The notes under the pieces were generated by a model that made no database searches, had not been told where the DNA came from, and was given only the letters and a program-made list of their open reading frames with translations. A stretch of 64,000 nucleotides of DNA from Desulfomicrobium escambiense DSM 10707 (GTDB taxonomy: Bacteria > Desulfobacterota > Desulfovibrionia > Desulfovibrionales > Desulfomicrobiaceae): the NCBI RefSeq assembly GCF_000428825.1, contig NZ_AUAR01000003.1, positions 1 through 64,000 on the forward strand, in the 5' to 3' direction. Numbering within the stretch: the first letter of the stretch is position 1; every line of letters starts with the position of its first letter. Made by a program: the position numbers and the translations under genes. This document shows, in pieces, positions 27,301-35,538 of this stretch.

Positions 27301-29892
27301 ACCCTGCGCGACCCCGACGGATTGAACCGTCCGCCGCTGCAGGCCGACGACACGGGCCTGCACTACACCTTCGACCCCATCGCGAGCCTTTTCCTGCGCT
27401 TCGAACTCGAACCCGGCGAAACGGTCGAGGCGGTATTCGTGGACGGGTACGCCGCGTCGGCGGAGGAAGGGGAACAGATGCTGCGCCGAATCCTGAACCC
27501 GGCCGGCGAAGCCCGGCCCCATCCGCTCAAGCCCGACTGCAAACCCCGGGCAATCCGGGAGCCCTCGGTCGAGGAGATGCTCCACCCCGCGCCGGAGAGC
27601 GCCTACAGCTTCTCGGAGGACGGAGAGGAGCTTCATTTGGGATGGAAGACCCCGCGCCGCTGGGCCCACCTCATGGTCAACGAACTGGGGTACGGGACGC
27701 TGGTGACCAACGACGGAGCGTTCACCTCCTTCATGGGCAACTCGCAGCAGAACGCCCTGACCCCATTCGCCCCGGACTCCATGACCACCCAGGACCCCGG
27801 ACAGGTCCTTTTCCTGCGCGACACGGCCACGGGCGACATCACCTCGCCGACATACATCCCCTTCCGGGAGAGGAGGGCTGAACTGAACGTGACCTTCGGC
27901 CTGGGATACTGCGTCTTCCGCAAGTCCATGGGCCCCGTCACAACGGAACTGACGTCCTTCGTGCTCCACGACCAGCCCATGGAGGCCCGACTCCTGCGCA
28001 TCGTCAACTCCGGACAGAGCGCGGTGACCTACGACGTGACCTTCTTCGCGCAGATCATCCTGGCCGACGTGGCCATCGACTCCCTCGGCCAGATCGTCAC
28101 AGAGGAGGACCGCGAGGGCGGCGTCATCTTCTTCAGCCGCCCGGAGAACAGATTCCAGCGCGGTTGGGCCTTCGTGTCGTCAAGCCTGCCGTGCACGGCC
28201 ATGGAGACCAGTCTGAACCGGTTCATGGGCGCGGGACGGACCATTTTCGCGCCATGGATGGTCGAAACGGGCGAGCCCGACCTGGAGCAGGATGACGACG
28301 GGTACCGCGTGGCCGCGATTTCCGGCCGTCTGACCGTCCCGGCAGGCGGGGAAGCGCACATGCACGTGCTCATCGGCCAGGCCCCTGAACAGGGGGATTG
28401 CCGCCGGATGATGGCGTCCATGCGCCGCGGCGACGACGTGCTGGCCGCGCTGCGGCGGACGAAAGCCATGTGGCGGGAAACGCTCGGGACGATCAGGGTC
28501 GAAACGAGCAGCCCGGCCTTCGACCGGCTGGTCAACACCTGGCTCCCCTACCAGGCCCTCACGGCCCGCCTCTGGGGGCGACTGGGCCCGCATCAGCGCA
28601 GTGGCGCCTACGGCTTCCGGGACCAGTTGCAGGACGTCCTGCCCCTGACCATGCTGCGCCCCCGCCTGGCCCGGGCCCAGATTCTGCTGCACGCGCGCCA
28701 GCAGTTCCTGCGCGGCGACGTGCTGCAGTGGTGGCACCAGACCTGGGACGGCCGCACGGGCCTGGGCATCCGCAACCGGGCCTCGGACCCGCACTTGTGG
28801 TTGGCCTACATGACGTGCCGCTACGTGGAGGTCACGGGCGACCGCGCCATCCTGTCCGAACCGATCCCGTTCATCGAAGGCCCGTCCATCCCGCGCGGCC
28901 AGGAGGGCATCGCCTTTGTGCCGCGCCCGTCACGTGATCAGGGCACCCTGCTCGACCACTGCGTGCGCGGCATCGACCTGACCCTCTCGCACCTGGGCGC
29001 CAACGGCCTGCCCCTCATGGGCGCCCACGACTGGAACGACGGCCTCTCGGCCGTGGGCCCCCACGGCAAGGGCACGAGCGTCTGGCTCGGCTTTTTTCTG
29101 CACGACGTGCTGCGGACCATCACCCCGCTGGTGGAGGAGCGCTACGGCAAAGCCAAGTCCGAAGGGTATCGCTTCCAGGCCGCCAGATTGCGCGAGGCCC
29201 TGGACAGGATGTGGCAAGACGACCACTTCGTGCGGGCCGTTTCCGATTCCGGCGAGGTCCTGGACTACGCCGACGCCCTGTGCTCCTCCTGGCCCCTGCT
29301 GTCAGGGGCCACGGACCCGATCAAGGGCGAGGCGGCCCTGCGCTCGGGCCTGAAACATCTGGAGAAGGAGAACATGGTGCTACTTCTGACCCCGTTCTTC
29401 GATGAAGACTCCAAGCCCTACCCCGGCCGCATCGCCGACTACCCTCCGGGGGTGCGCGAAAACGGCGCCCAGTATTCCCACGGCGCATCCTGGCTGGTGG
29501 ACGCTCTGACCATCCTGGCTCGGCGGGCGTCGGAGGCAGGGGACGCACAGGCGGCAGCCCGCTGGCGCCGCGACGCCCTGCGGGTCTGGCTGAAGATATC
29601 GCCCCTGGCCCATGCCCGTGCTGAGGAGCTGCAGACCTACGGCCTGCCGCCCCACCAGCAGCCGGCCGACATCTTCCACGGCCCGGGCTTCGAGGGCCGC
29701 GGCGGGTGGAGCTGGTACACGGGCGCAGCCGCGCGGATGCTGTGGGCCGCTTATGGGCTCCTGGGCATCGGTACGCAGGACGGCAAGCCGCATCTGGACG
29801 CCACGATGCTCGAAGCCGACGGCGTCTTGGACGTGCGCAGGGTGTGGATGAACGGCAAGGAAGTCTTTACCGGAGGAAAGAAGCATGGCTGA
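24394..29892 (+). CDS. Very large membrane protein with C-terminal GH94 (former GT36) phosphorylase-like domains
   Basis: An 1832-aa protein. Residues 1 to about 745 are polytopic membrane sequence with many hydrophobic segments. From about 770 onward come two successive GH94-type beta-sandwich regions (about 775-1010 and 1090-1330), then an (alpha/alpha)6 catalytic barrel containing HDWNDG at 1545-1550, with Asp at the position of the GH94 general acid. The two-sandwich arrangement resembles the C-terminal half of cyclic beta-1,2-glucan synthase NdvB, but I see no GT84 glucosyltransferase domain. It may phosphorolyse or trim a periplasmic or surface beta-glucan. The start is a GTG with a weak ribosome site. 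Confidence 0.85.
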   Translation: MNISPALPWSSRLGFCAILILFAPAAALVFGMQPPEPFPATPAAMAILAGAIGLLSAAGLTLITTHRLPSPPAALCDFLIPAVLVLAMTPHVTIWQAPAAWSDLLRLGPLCAAFFALAQILLVSITLARKGRHPSMLAQASLLAVPFVFNWLLLLQSPHLLQQLAGSLPAVNALPPRAMELGGRVIVLAVFNTFSAVILNALCIGGLLREPKTFVLLAGSAALAGLSPLAADLGSSQAAASLPLGLSVLAAIAAVAVAQAGLWSQTFLMTGLLMDALKGRRPAGYWGAHHFREGLGKGAVYSALFLGLLFLVQAMADSSLLEAARLTIPLATHLAVGAALMPLAKTILETFDGSPAFFSRLLGNACRPHLYLRGALLGLGLHLVPVQTLMRETPGTRFLLGAGMGAVAFAGAGMLMDLQEKIRGRRQHLQSWRVYLNGTLLGGFVGGAIAWYVDPSQSAVVLNKFRMYVTLHVQNPQDYVIYPLFSKWGAMNLGPQTGSARLLFNESVSGVINWSLAAPLFSVNFFFLTALFARSWAPVRLMASRQGVVAIAEQTVRVLRWGLWMAPVIYSLLRISPDPTWYNQDGAFRTLAAIWQSIVLTPEAFRGWSIETFLHLLAYDWVRILIWFDHMGLRVATLVNLSFVGGDALDELLARFQGHAGRTRCIPEALRRFATWAPLLIPFFLPMGADWAHVWDGAEAIQKTGQGQASPLAALIAVFAVTAFAVSIVRVRHRKQPTGDMCVACGLQRPGFRPADEITLCNGVYTAVFTQDGRGYSRVFSSVRHGAEYDLTNRPTSRAHNAGKFLYLQEEGREPWTLGFRPITRDDAQTTVERTSPLSVSLSCRCQDIEAEADVNVPADLNAEIWSIRLTNTGTEVRRIDLVSYREICLNDPNPQLRHPFYNRQHIATWFVPGLGAVFARNRMIKTSGSSSGGPRPSPEVYFHAAQVTDSRVSLRGYQDSRMAFVGDRTLRDPDGLNRPPLQADDTGLHYTFDPIASLFLRFELEPGETVEAVFVDGYAASAEEGEQMLRRILNPAGEARPHPLKPDCKPRAIREPSVEEMLHPAPESAYSFSEDGEELHLGWKTPRRWAHLMVNELGYGTLVTNDGAFTSFMGNSQQNALTPFAPDSMTTQDPGQVLFLRDTATGDITSPTYIPFRERRAELNVTFGLGYCVFRKSMGPVTTELTSFVLHDQPMEARLLRIVNSGQSAVTYDVTFFAQIILADVAIDSLGQIVTEEDREGGVIFFSRPENRFQRGWAFVSSSLPCTAMETSLNRFMGAGRTIFAPWMVETGEPDLEQDDDGYRVAAISGRLTVPAGGEAHMHVLIGQAPEQGDCRRMMASMRRGDDVLAALRRTKAMWRETLGTIRVETSSPAFDRLVNTWLPYQALTARLWGRLGPHQRSGAYGFRDQLQDVLPLTMLRPRLARAQILLHARQQFLRGDVLQWWHQTWDGRTGLGIRNRASDPHLWLAYMTCRYVEVTGDRAILSEPIPFIEGPSIPRGQEGIAFVPRPSRDQGTLLDHCVRGIDLTLSHLGANGLPLMGAHDWNDGLSAVGPHGKGTSVWLGFFLHDVLRTITPLVEERYGKAKSEGYRFQAARLREALDRMWQDDHFVRAVSDSGEVLDYADALCSSWPLLSGATDPIKGEAALRSGLKHLEKENMVLLLTPFFDEDSKPYPGRIADYPPGVRENGAQYSHGASWLVDALTILARRASEAGDAQAAARWRRDALRVWLKISPLAHARAEELQTYGLPPHQQPADIFHGPGFEGRGGWSWYTGAAARMLWAAYGLLGIGTQDGKPHLDATMLEADGVLDVRRVWMNGKEVFTGGKKHG

Positions 29893-30124
29893 GACCGGCA
29901 CCGTCCCGAACACAGTGCGCCCAGGCCGCTACCGCCACTTCAAGGGCGGCGAGTACGAGGTCCTGGGCGTGGCCCGGCACAGCGAGGGCCTCGAAGACAT
30001 GGTCGTCTACCGCCCCCTCTACAACGACACGGGCCTGTGGGTCAGGCCCGTGTCCATGTTCCTGGAAAACGCAGAGCGCGAAGGGCGGCTGGTGCCGCGC
30101 TTCGCGCTCATCACTGAAGACTGA
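29885..30124 (+). CDS. DUF1653 family small protein
   Basis: A 79-aa protein whose GRYRHFKGGEYEVLGVARHSE, VVYRPLYNDTGLWVRP and MFLENAERE segments are the hallmark of DUF1653, a small beta-rich domain of unknown function. It overlaps the end of the GH94-like gene by 8 bases and is therefore probably translated from the same message. Whether it is functionally linked to that enzyme is unknown. Confidence 0.88.
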   Translation: MAETGTVPNTVRPGRYRHFKGGEYEVLGVARHSEGLEDMVVYRPLYNDTGLWVRPVSMFLENAEREGRLVPRFALITED

Positions 30125-30186
30125 CCTGATCACCGATCACCTTCCGGGCCGCCCATGACCCGAAATTCTCCCCCGCCCCCCTGAAC

Positions 30187-30216
30187 GGGGTGCAGGGGAC
30201 GAGTCCCCTGCACCCC
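30187..30216. repeat. GC-rich perfect hairpin between convergent genes
   Basis: GGGGTGCAGGGG (30187-30198), loop ACGAGT, then CCCCTGCACCCC (30205-30216): a perfect 12-bp stem between the DUF1653 gene and ftsK. There is no U tract on either side. It resembles the hairpins at 17218-17258 and may belong to the same dispersed palindrome family, or work as a transcript end structure. Confidence 0.6.
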
Positions 30217-30233
30217 GGAGGCATCTTCATCCT

Positions 30234-32435
30234 CTAATCCTTCTTCCGCACCAACCTCGGCTTGCTCCCGTCCTGGGGCCCGATGACGCCGTCCATTTCC
30301 ATCTGTTCGATGAAGCGGGCGGCGCGGTTGAAGCCGATGCGCAGGCGGCGCTGGATCATGGAGATGGAGGCGCGGCCCTGTTCGGTGACGAACTCGATGG
30401 CCTCGGAGTACTTCGGGTCGTCGAGGACGTCGCTGGCCCCGCCGCTGCCTTCGCCGCCGTTCTCCCCGCCCGTGTTCCAGTCGGCGAAATCCAGCTCGAA
30501 GCGCTGGGGGCGCTGCTTTTCCCAGTACTTCACGACGCGGGCGATCTCGTCGTCGCCGACGAAGGCGCCGTGCACGCGCTGGATGTTGCCGCCGCTCTGC
30601 TTGAAGAGCATGTCGCCGTGGCCCAGGAGGTATTCGGCCCCGACCCCGTCGAGGATGGTGCGGGAGTCGTGCTTGGAGCTGACCTGGAAGGCGATGCGCG
30701 ACGGGAAGTTGGCCTTGATGATACCCGTGACGACGTCGACGGAGGGGCGCTGGGTGGCCAGGATGAGATGGATGCCCGAGGCGCGGGCCAACTGGGCCAG
30801 GCGCACGATGCTGCCCTCGACTTCCTTGGCCGCGGTCATCATCATGTCGGCCAGTTCGTCGACGACGATGACGAGGTAGGGGAAGGGCTTGAGGTCCCGC
30901 ATGTCTTCGGGGATGTCGTCGCCCATCTCGGAGAGCTTCTGGTTGTAGGTCGTGATGTGGCGCACGCCGGTGCGGGCCATGGCCTCGTAGCGCTGCTCCA
31001 TCTCGTACACGGCCCACTCCAGGGCGTTCTTGGCCAGGTGCATGTCCGTGACCACGGGGTGCACGAGGTGCGGCAGGGAGCTGTACACGGCCAGCTCGAT
31101 GCGCTTGGGGTCAACGAGCAGGAGTTTCACGTGTTCGGGGTCGTTGCGGTAGACGAGGCTCAGAAGCAGGCAGTTCAGGCACACGGACTTGCCCGCACCC
31201 GTGGCGCCGGCCACGAGCAGATGCGGCATCCTGGCCAGGTCGGCGATGCGGGGGACGCCCTGGATGTCCTTGCCCAGGGCCAGGGGCAGCTGGGCCTTGG
31301 CCTCGGAGAAGGACGGGTCCTCGATGATCTCACGCAGGTAGACGGTCAGGCGCTGCTCGTTCGGGATCTCGATGCCAACGGTGTCGCGGCCGGGCAGAGG
31401 CGCGACGATGCGCACGGCGCGGGCCTTGAGGGCCAGGGACAGGTCGTCGCCCATGCCGGCGATGCGGCTGACCTTGATGCCCGGCGCGGGCTTGTATTCG
31501 AACATGGTGATGACGGGCCCGGGCTGCACGCCCTGGACTTCGCCCTGGATGCCGAAGTCCGCGAAGCAGGCGGTCAGAGCCTGGGACTGCCGGTCGAGGA
31601 CGGAAGCGGAGACGGTGATGCGCGAGGCGGGGACCTGGGCCAGAAGATCGATGGGCGGCAGGCTTGCGCCGGATACTGCGGTCCGCGGGGCGGGCGCCGG
31701 CTTCGGGGCCTTCTGCGGCGCGGGCGCAGGGGGGGCCATGGGCGCCGGCGAGTCCTTCTGCGGCTTGTCCTCGACCAGGCGGACCTTCGGGGCTCTCGGC
31801 TTCGGCCGCTCTTCCTGGCGCACCGCCGGGGCGGCGGTTCCCGACTCCGCGGGCTTGAGCCATGCCCCGACCCTGGACGCGAAGCCCCGGACCACCGCGA
31901 TCCAGGCCGCAGCCTTGTCCACGGCGACGCGGTACGGCATGCCGACGAGCAGCCGCAGGCCGATCATGGTCAGGCAGGCCGCCACCAGGACAAAGCCGTA
32001 GTCGCCGAAGACCCGTTGCAGCAGGGCGTAGAGTGAGCGCCCGACGAAGCCTCCGCCGGCCATGCCCGTGCCGGGCAGTCCCATCCGCAGGACCGCGAAG
32101 TGTATCCAGACCGGCAGCAGCACACCAAGCAGGATGCCACCGGTCCAGCGCAGCCAGGACGGCCGGAAACGGGGGAAGAAGAGCATGCCGGCGGCCAGGG
32201 CAAAAAAGACCGGCCACAGCCAGGCGGCCGCGCCGCAGAGGTCCACCAGCCCGCCGGCGACGTACGCCCCCAGGGTGCCGACCAGGTTGCGCGTCGTGTG
32301 TCCGGCCATGGCCTGATGGTTGAAACTCGCGTCTTCGGGCGAGAAGGAGTACAGGGCCAGCGTGGCCAGCGCCAGGGAGCAGGCGAAGACCAGGGCGCAG
32401 ATTTCCCGCAGGAGTTTGTTGCCGTCAGTTGTCAT
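30234..32435 (-). CDS. ftsK: DNA translocase FtsK/SpoIIIE
   Basis: Septal ATP-driven DNA pump that clears and aligns chromosomes at division. The 733-aa protein has four N-terminal membrane segments (residues about 10-170), a Pro/Ala-rich linker, the alpha/beta motor with Walker A GATGAGKSV near residue 412 and Walker B LVIVVDELADMM, and a C-terminal gamma winged helix (FNRAARFIEQMEMDGVIGP) that reads KOPS-type sites. The frame extends to a TTG at 32471, but that lies inside the efp terminator, so the ATG at 32435 is the start. Confidence 0.96.
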   Translation of the reverse strand: MTTDGNKLLREICALVFACSLALATLALYSFSPEDASFNHQAMAGHTTRNLVGTLGAYVAGGLVDLCGAAAWLWPVFFALAAGMLFFPRFRPSWLRWTGGILLGVLLPVWIHFAVLRMGLPGTGMAGGGFVGRSLYALLQRVFGDYGFVLVAACLTMIGLRLLVGMPYRVAVDKAAAWIAVVRGFASRVGAWLKPAESGTAAPAVRQEERPKPRAPKVRLVEDKPQKDSPAPMAPPAPAPQKAPKPAPAPRTAVSGASLPPIDLLAQVPASRITVSASVLDRQSQALTACFADFGIQGEVQGVQPGPVITMFEYKPAPGIKVSRIAGMGDDLSLALKARAVRIVAPLPGRDTVGIEIPNEQRLTVYLREIIEDPSFSEAKAQLPLALGKDIQGVPRIADLARMPHLLVAGATGAGKSVCLNCLLLSLVYRNDPEHVKLLLVDPKRIELAVYSSLPHLVHPVVTDMHLAKNALEWAVYEMEQRYEAMARTGVRHITTYNQKLSEMGDDIPEDMRDLKPFPYLVIVVDELADMMMTAAKEVEGSIVRLAQLARASGIHLILATQRPSVDVVTGIIKANFPSRIAFQVSSKHDSRTILDGVGAEYLLGHGDMLFKQSGGNIQRVHGAFVGDDEIARVVKYWEKQRPQRFELDFADWNTGGENGGEGSGGASDVLDDPKYSEAIEFVTEQGRASISMIQRRLRIGFNRAARFIEQMEMDGVIGPQDGSKPRLVRKKD

Positions 32436-32463
32436 GCGAATTTTTCCATACAGGGGGGCGTCG

Positions 32464-32500
32464 AAAAACAAAAGGCCACAGAGCGCTCTCCATGGCCTTT
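32464..32500 (-). terminator. Rho-independent terminator of the aroQ-efp operon
   Basis: On the - strand AAAGGCCA (32500-32493) pairs with TGGCCTTT (32478-32471), with an inner self-complementary GAGAGCGCTC segment, and is followed by TGTTTTTC. It lies between efp and ftsK and rules out the longer ftsK start. Confidence 0.8.
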
Positions 32501-32522
32501 GGTCCGTTGGTGCTCCGGGAGG

Positions 32523-33080
32523 TTATTCGCGGCCGAGGTATTCGCCCGTTTCCGTGTTGACCTTGATCTTGGTGCCGATCTCGACGAAGAGCGGCACGTT
32601 GACCACCAGGCCCGTTTCGAGCGTCGCCGGCTTGGACGCGCCGGTGACCGTGTCGCCCTTGATGCCGGGGTCGGTTATGGTCACTTCCAGGACGACCGAA
32701 CCGGACAGTTCGATATCCAGGGGGCGCCCTTCGTACAGCATGACCTTGTAGGCCTGGGCTTCCTTGAGGAAGCCGCCCTTGCCGCCGATGATGCTGTTCG
32801 GGATGGAAATCTGCTCGTAGGTGGTCATGTCCATGAAGGCGTAGCCGTCGCCCTCGTTGTAGAGATACTGCATCTCGCGGACTTCCAGGTCGGGCCTGGG
32901 AAACTTGATGCCGGAGCGGAAATTCTGCTCGACCACGGCTCCGGTGATCAGGTTGCGGTACTTGGTGCGCATGAACGCCCCGCCCTTGCCCGGCTTGTAG
33001 TGATTGCACTCCAGAATCTCGCAGGGAGCACCGTCAATCTCTATCTTTCTGCCTTTCTTGAAATCGCTTGTCGCTAACAT
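32523..33080 (-). CDS. efp: Translation elongation factor P
   Basis: Relieves ribosome stalling at polyproline stretches. 185 aa, the usual EF-P length, with the KOW-like N-terminal domain, the loop HYKPGKGGAF whose tip lysine is Lys32 (the position modified in many bacteria), and two OB domains ending in IKVNTETGEYLGRE. GGAGG precedes the ATG. It is the last gene of the lipoprotein - aroQ - efp operon and is followed by a strong terminator. No EpmA/EpmB-type modification gene is in the window. Confidence 0.97.
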   Translation of the reverse strand: MLATSDFKKGRKIEIDGAPCEILECNHYKPGKGGAFMRTKYRNLITGAVVEQNFRSGIKFPRPDLEVREMQYLYNEGDGYAFMDMTTYEQISIPNSIIGGKGGFLKEAQAYKVMLYEGRPLDIELSGSVVLEVTITDPGIKGDTVTGASKPATLETGLVVNVPLFVEIGTKIKVNTETGEYLGRE

Positions 33081-33118
33081 GCTTGCCTTGGTTCCTCCAT
33101 TGATGTGTCCCTTGCCGG

Positions 33119-33574
33119 TCAGGCTTCAGGGCTGCCCAGACGCTGCCAGAGCGCCTGGACTGCGAGCGCATAGCTCATAATGCCGAAACCGGCAATAGCC
33201 CCGATGCAGTGCCTGGCGATGAGGCTCTGGTGGCGGATGGCCGAGGCGCGGGCGTGCACGTTGCTCAGATGCACCTCCACGCAAGGAATCCTGATCCAGG
33301 CCAGACAGTCGGCCAGGGCCAGGCTGGTGTGGGTGTACGCCCCGGCATTGAGGACCAAGCCGTGGACGTTGGCTTTCCAGGCCTCTTCGAGACGATCAAT
33401 GAGGGTGCCCTCGCTGTTCGACTGGAACAGCGTCAGGGTGACATGACGCGCGTTCTCCCCGAGCAGGCGTTGCACCAGTTCGGGGAGAGCGTCCATGCCT
33501 TGTGATCCGTAGACCTCGGGCTGACGTTGCCCGAGATACCCGAGATTGGGGCCGTTAACGACGAGGATGTCCAT
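33119..33574 (-). CDS. aroQ: 3-dehydroquinate dehydratase, type II
   Basis: Third step of the shikimate pathway. The 151-aa protein opens NGPNLGYLGQRQPEVYG with the catalytic Tyr22, and carries FQSNSEGTLIDRL, LNAGAYTHTSLAL and EVHLSNVHAR with the catalytic His. Typical length for the dodecameric type II enzyme. It starts two bases after the lipoprotein stop and lies 38 bases before efp, a gene pair often adjacent in bacteria. Confidence 0.96.
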   Translation of the reverse strand: MDILVVNGPNLGYLGQRQPEVYGSQGMDALPELVQRLLGENARHVTLTLFQSNSEGTLIDRLEEAWKANVHGLVLNAGAYTHTSLALADCLAWIRIPCVEVHLSNVHARASAIRHQSLIARHCIGAIAGFGIMSYALAVQALWQRLGSPEA

Positions 33575-33576
33575 GC

Positions 33577-34389
33577 CTATTTCGTTTCCGAAGGCTCCTG
33601 CACCTTGTCGGAACTCGGCGGCATGACGACCACGGTTTCGGGCTCACCCTCGGCCAGGGTCGAGCCGGGCTCCAGGGCCGCCACATCGACGTTCATGAGA
33701 AAAATGCGGTCGCCGGCCTCGATCTCGCGGTTGCTGACGAGGATTTCGAGGGTGCACAGTGTGCCGGTGGTGCCTCCCTGCTCCTTAGGCAGCGCCACGG
33801 TGCCCTGCTTGATCTGCTTGATCTCGGCCATGCCGATGACGCGCAGGAAGCTGCTTCCCAATTCCTTGGCCGGCTCGGCGATGACGACATGGCTCGGGAC
33901 GCTTTCCGGCACGGCCTGGTAGAGCATGGCGTAGGCGATGTCGCTCGATCCGGCGATGAACCGGTCCTCCTCCAGGGTCAGGATCTGCCCCCCGGACGCG
34001 AGGTCACCGGCAAACGAGGCAGAGACCATGAACGTCTGCACGGTGTCTCCGGTCTCGGAGTCGCTCTCGGTTGTCAGCATGCCGCTCTCGGTGTACTCGC
34101 CGAAGCCCCCGCCCAGAGAAGCCCCGCCGGGGGTGGGGATAAGGAGCAGGTCCTTGTTCAGGATCTTGTTGCAGACCTTGATCAGGCCGGCGGTCCTGGC
34201 CTCTTTCCAGATGCCGTCTTCGACATCGGTGAACCTGAGCAGATCGGCCTTGCTGAGCCGCAGTTCGACGCTGGCCTGCTCCTCGACCACCGTGGAGTCG
34301 ATGTCACTGGGGGTGGAAACCAGCTGCACTTCCTTGGCACACGCAGAGAGCAGGAAAACGGCGCTCAAGAGTACGAGCAACGCACGCAT
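33577..34389 (-). CDS. Lipoprotein of unknown function
   Basis: A 270-aa protein with a lipoprotein signal (MRALLVLLSAVFLLSAC, lipobox LSAC with Cys17). The mature part is acidic, beta-rich and without membrane segments, and contains GGGFGEYTESG and a C-terminal acidic tail. The first mature residues, AKEVQLVSTPSD, resemble those of the lipoprotein at 36985 ([12 protein letters not shown]). It heads the aroQ-efp operon. No known domain recognised. Confidence 0.8.
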   Translation of the reverse strand: MRALLVLLSAVFLLSACAKEVQLVSTPSDIDSTVVEEQASVELRLSKADLLRFTDVEDGIWKEARTAGLIKVCNKILNKDLLLIPTPGGASLGGGFGEYTESGMLTTESDSETGDTVQTFMVSASFAGDLASGGQILTLEEDRFIAGSSDIAYAMLYQAVPESVPSHVVIAEPAKELGSSFLRVIGMAEIKQIKQGTVALPKEQGGTTGTLCTLEILVSNREIEAGDRIFLMNVDVAALEPGSTLAEGEPETVVVMPPSSDKVQEPSETK

Positions 34390-34493
34390 AGTAAGCCTCC
34401 AATTAAATATTGATCACCAAGACAATTCTTTCTATCACTGCCTGATCAAAACGCATTTCGTCAAGAACCCTCTTCCCCGGAAATGGTAGTTTC

Positions 34494-35090
34494 ATGCCCA
34501 GCACCGTAATTTTGGAAAAGACCGTCTACACCATCGATCAACTCGGCGAGATGCCGCTTCCCCAACTCGCCCTTGCCGGTCGCTCCAATGTCGGCAAATC
34601 GTCGCTCCTGAACAAGCTGACCGGGAGAAAAAATCTGGCAAAGACCAGTTCCACACCGGGCAAGACGCGCAGCCTGAACTTCTTCAGGGTCGAGCCCGAA
34701 AACTTCTACCTCGTCGATCTCCCCGGCTACGGGTACGCCCGCTGCTCCAAGACAGAACGCGACAAATGGGCGGCGCTCATCACCAGATACCTGCAGAACA
34801 ACTCGCGCCTTTTCGGCGTCGTCGCACTTCTGGACTCCCGCCTTCCCCCGCAGGCCCTGGACATCGACCTGATCAACTACATCAAATCCCTCGGCATAGA
34901 GGTTTTCCCCGTGCTGACCAAGGCCGACAAATGCAAACAGCCTGTCCGAAAATCTAGCCAAGCGGCATGGCAACGTCTTTTAGGTACGCAAAATCCGCCC
35001 ATGTTGATTTCGAGTCATTCCGGCATGAACATCGACAAGCTCTGGCAGTTTTTTCTGGACCGATTCGCCGCAGTGCACAGCGGTTCATAG
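34494..35090 (+). CDS. engB: Ribosome biogenesis GTPase YsxC/EngB
   Basis: Small GTPase needed for large ribosomal subunit assembly and division. The 198-aa protein has Walker A GRSNVGKSS (29-37), the G2-region threonines in SSTPGKTRS, G3 DLPGYGYA and G4 TKADK, in the spacing of the EngB group. It is divergent from the lipoprotein gene, with 104 AT-richer bases between them that must hold both promoters. The gene is followed by a long gap. Confidence 0.95.
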   Translation: MPSTVILEKTVYTIDQLGEMPLPQLALAGRSNVGKSSLLNKLTGRKNLAKTSSTPGKTRSLNFFRVEPENFYLVDLPGYGYARCSKTERDKWAALITRYLQNNSRLFGVVALLDSRLPPQALDIDLINYIKSLGIEVFPVLTKADKCKQPVRKSSQAAWQRLLGTQNPPMLISSHSGMNIDKLWQFFLDRFAAVHSGS

Positions 35091-35538
35091 CACGGAAGTG
35101 CAGATTGAATACGCAATTATTTCCATTTTGAACAGTTTTTTATACCCCTTAATCCTAAAAAAACCTTACGATATCATGCCACTTTATCTTAATAAGCGTG
35201 CAGCATGACCGCAGCATGCCGTGTCTTTTCAGAATGAGCGGGCGCACTGTTTCCCCGTATCGCCGAAAAGCCCTGCAACTTCCGTCGCAGACAGCCTGCA
35301 CGACTGCAGCACCGTGTCGATGACGGTGGCGCAGGCAATCGTCCCGACCCCGAAGGCTGTCCTGCAGTCGAATGCAATGGACATCGGGGGCGGATTGTTG
35401 CGGAACGGCCGCCTCGGGGTTTTCGCGGGACCCCGGCGGACGAACAGCTTGACCGATGCGAAGGCCGGAGCATAGGAAGGTCCTCGCATCGCGAAGACAC
35501 GGCACACCACCCTACAGCCCAGGCAAGGAGAGACTCTC
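35091..35538. other. Intergenic region of 448 bases without a convincing gene
   Basis: Between engB and upp. The first 100 bases are AT-rich and could hold a promoter or terminator remnants; the remainder is GC-rich with overlapping short open frames on both strands, none with a ribosome site or recognisable domain. AAGGAG at about 35525 serves upp. Confidence 0.5.

Noticed and set aside
24226-27969. 1247-codon - strand frame, and an 1190-codon + frame at 24309-27881
   Set aside because: Both are out-of-frame readings of the GH94-like gene; their translations are Gly/Gln/Arg/Pro-rich and show no motifs.
32436-32471. Longer ftsK start at a TTG
   Set aside because: The extra codons lie within the efp terminator stem, which would be upstream of or inside the start region; the ATG at 32435 is sufficient.
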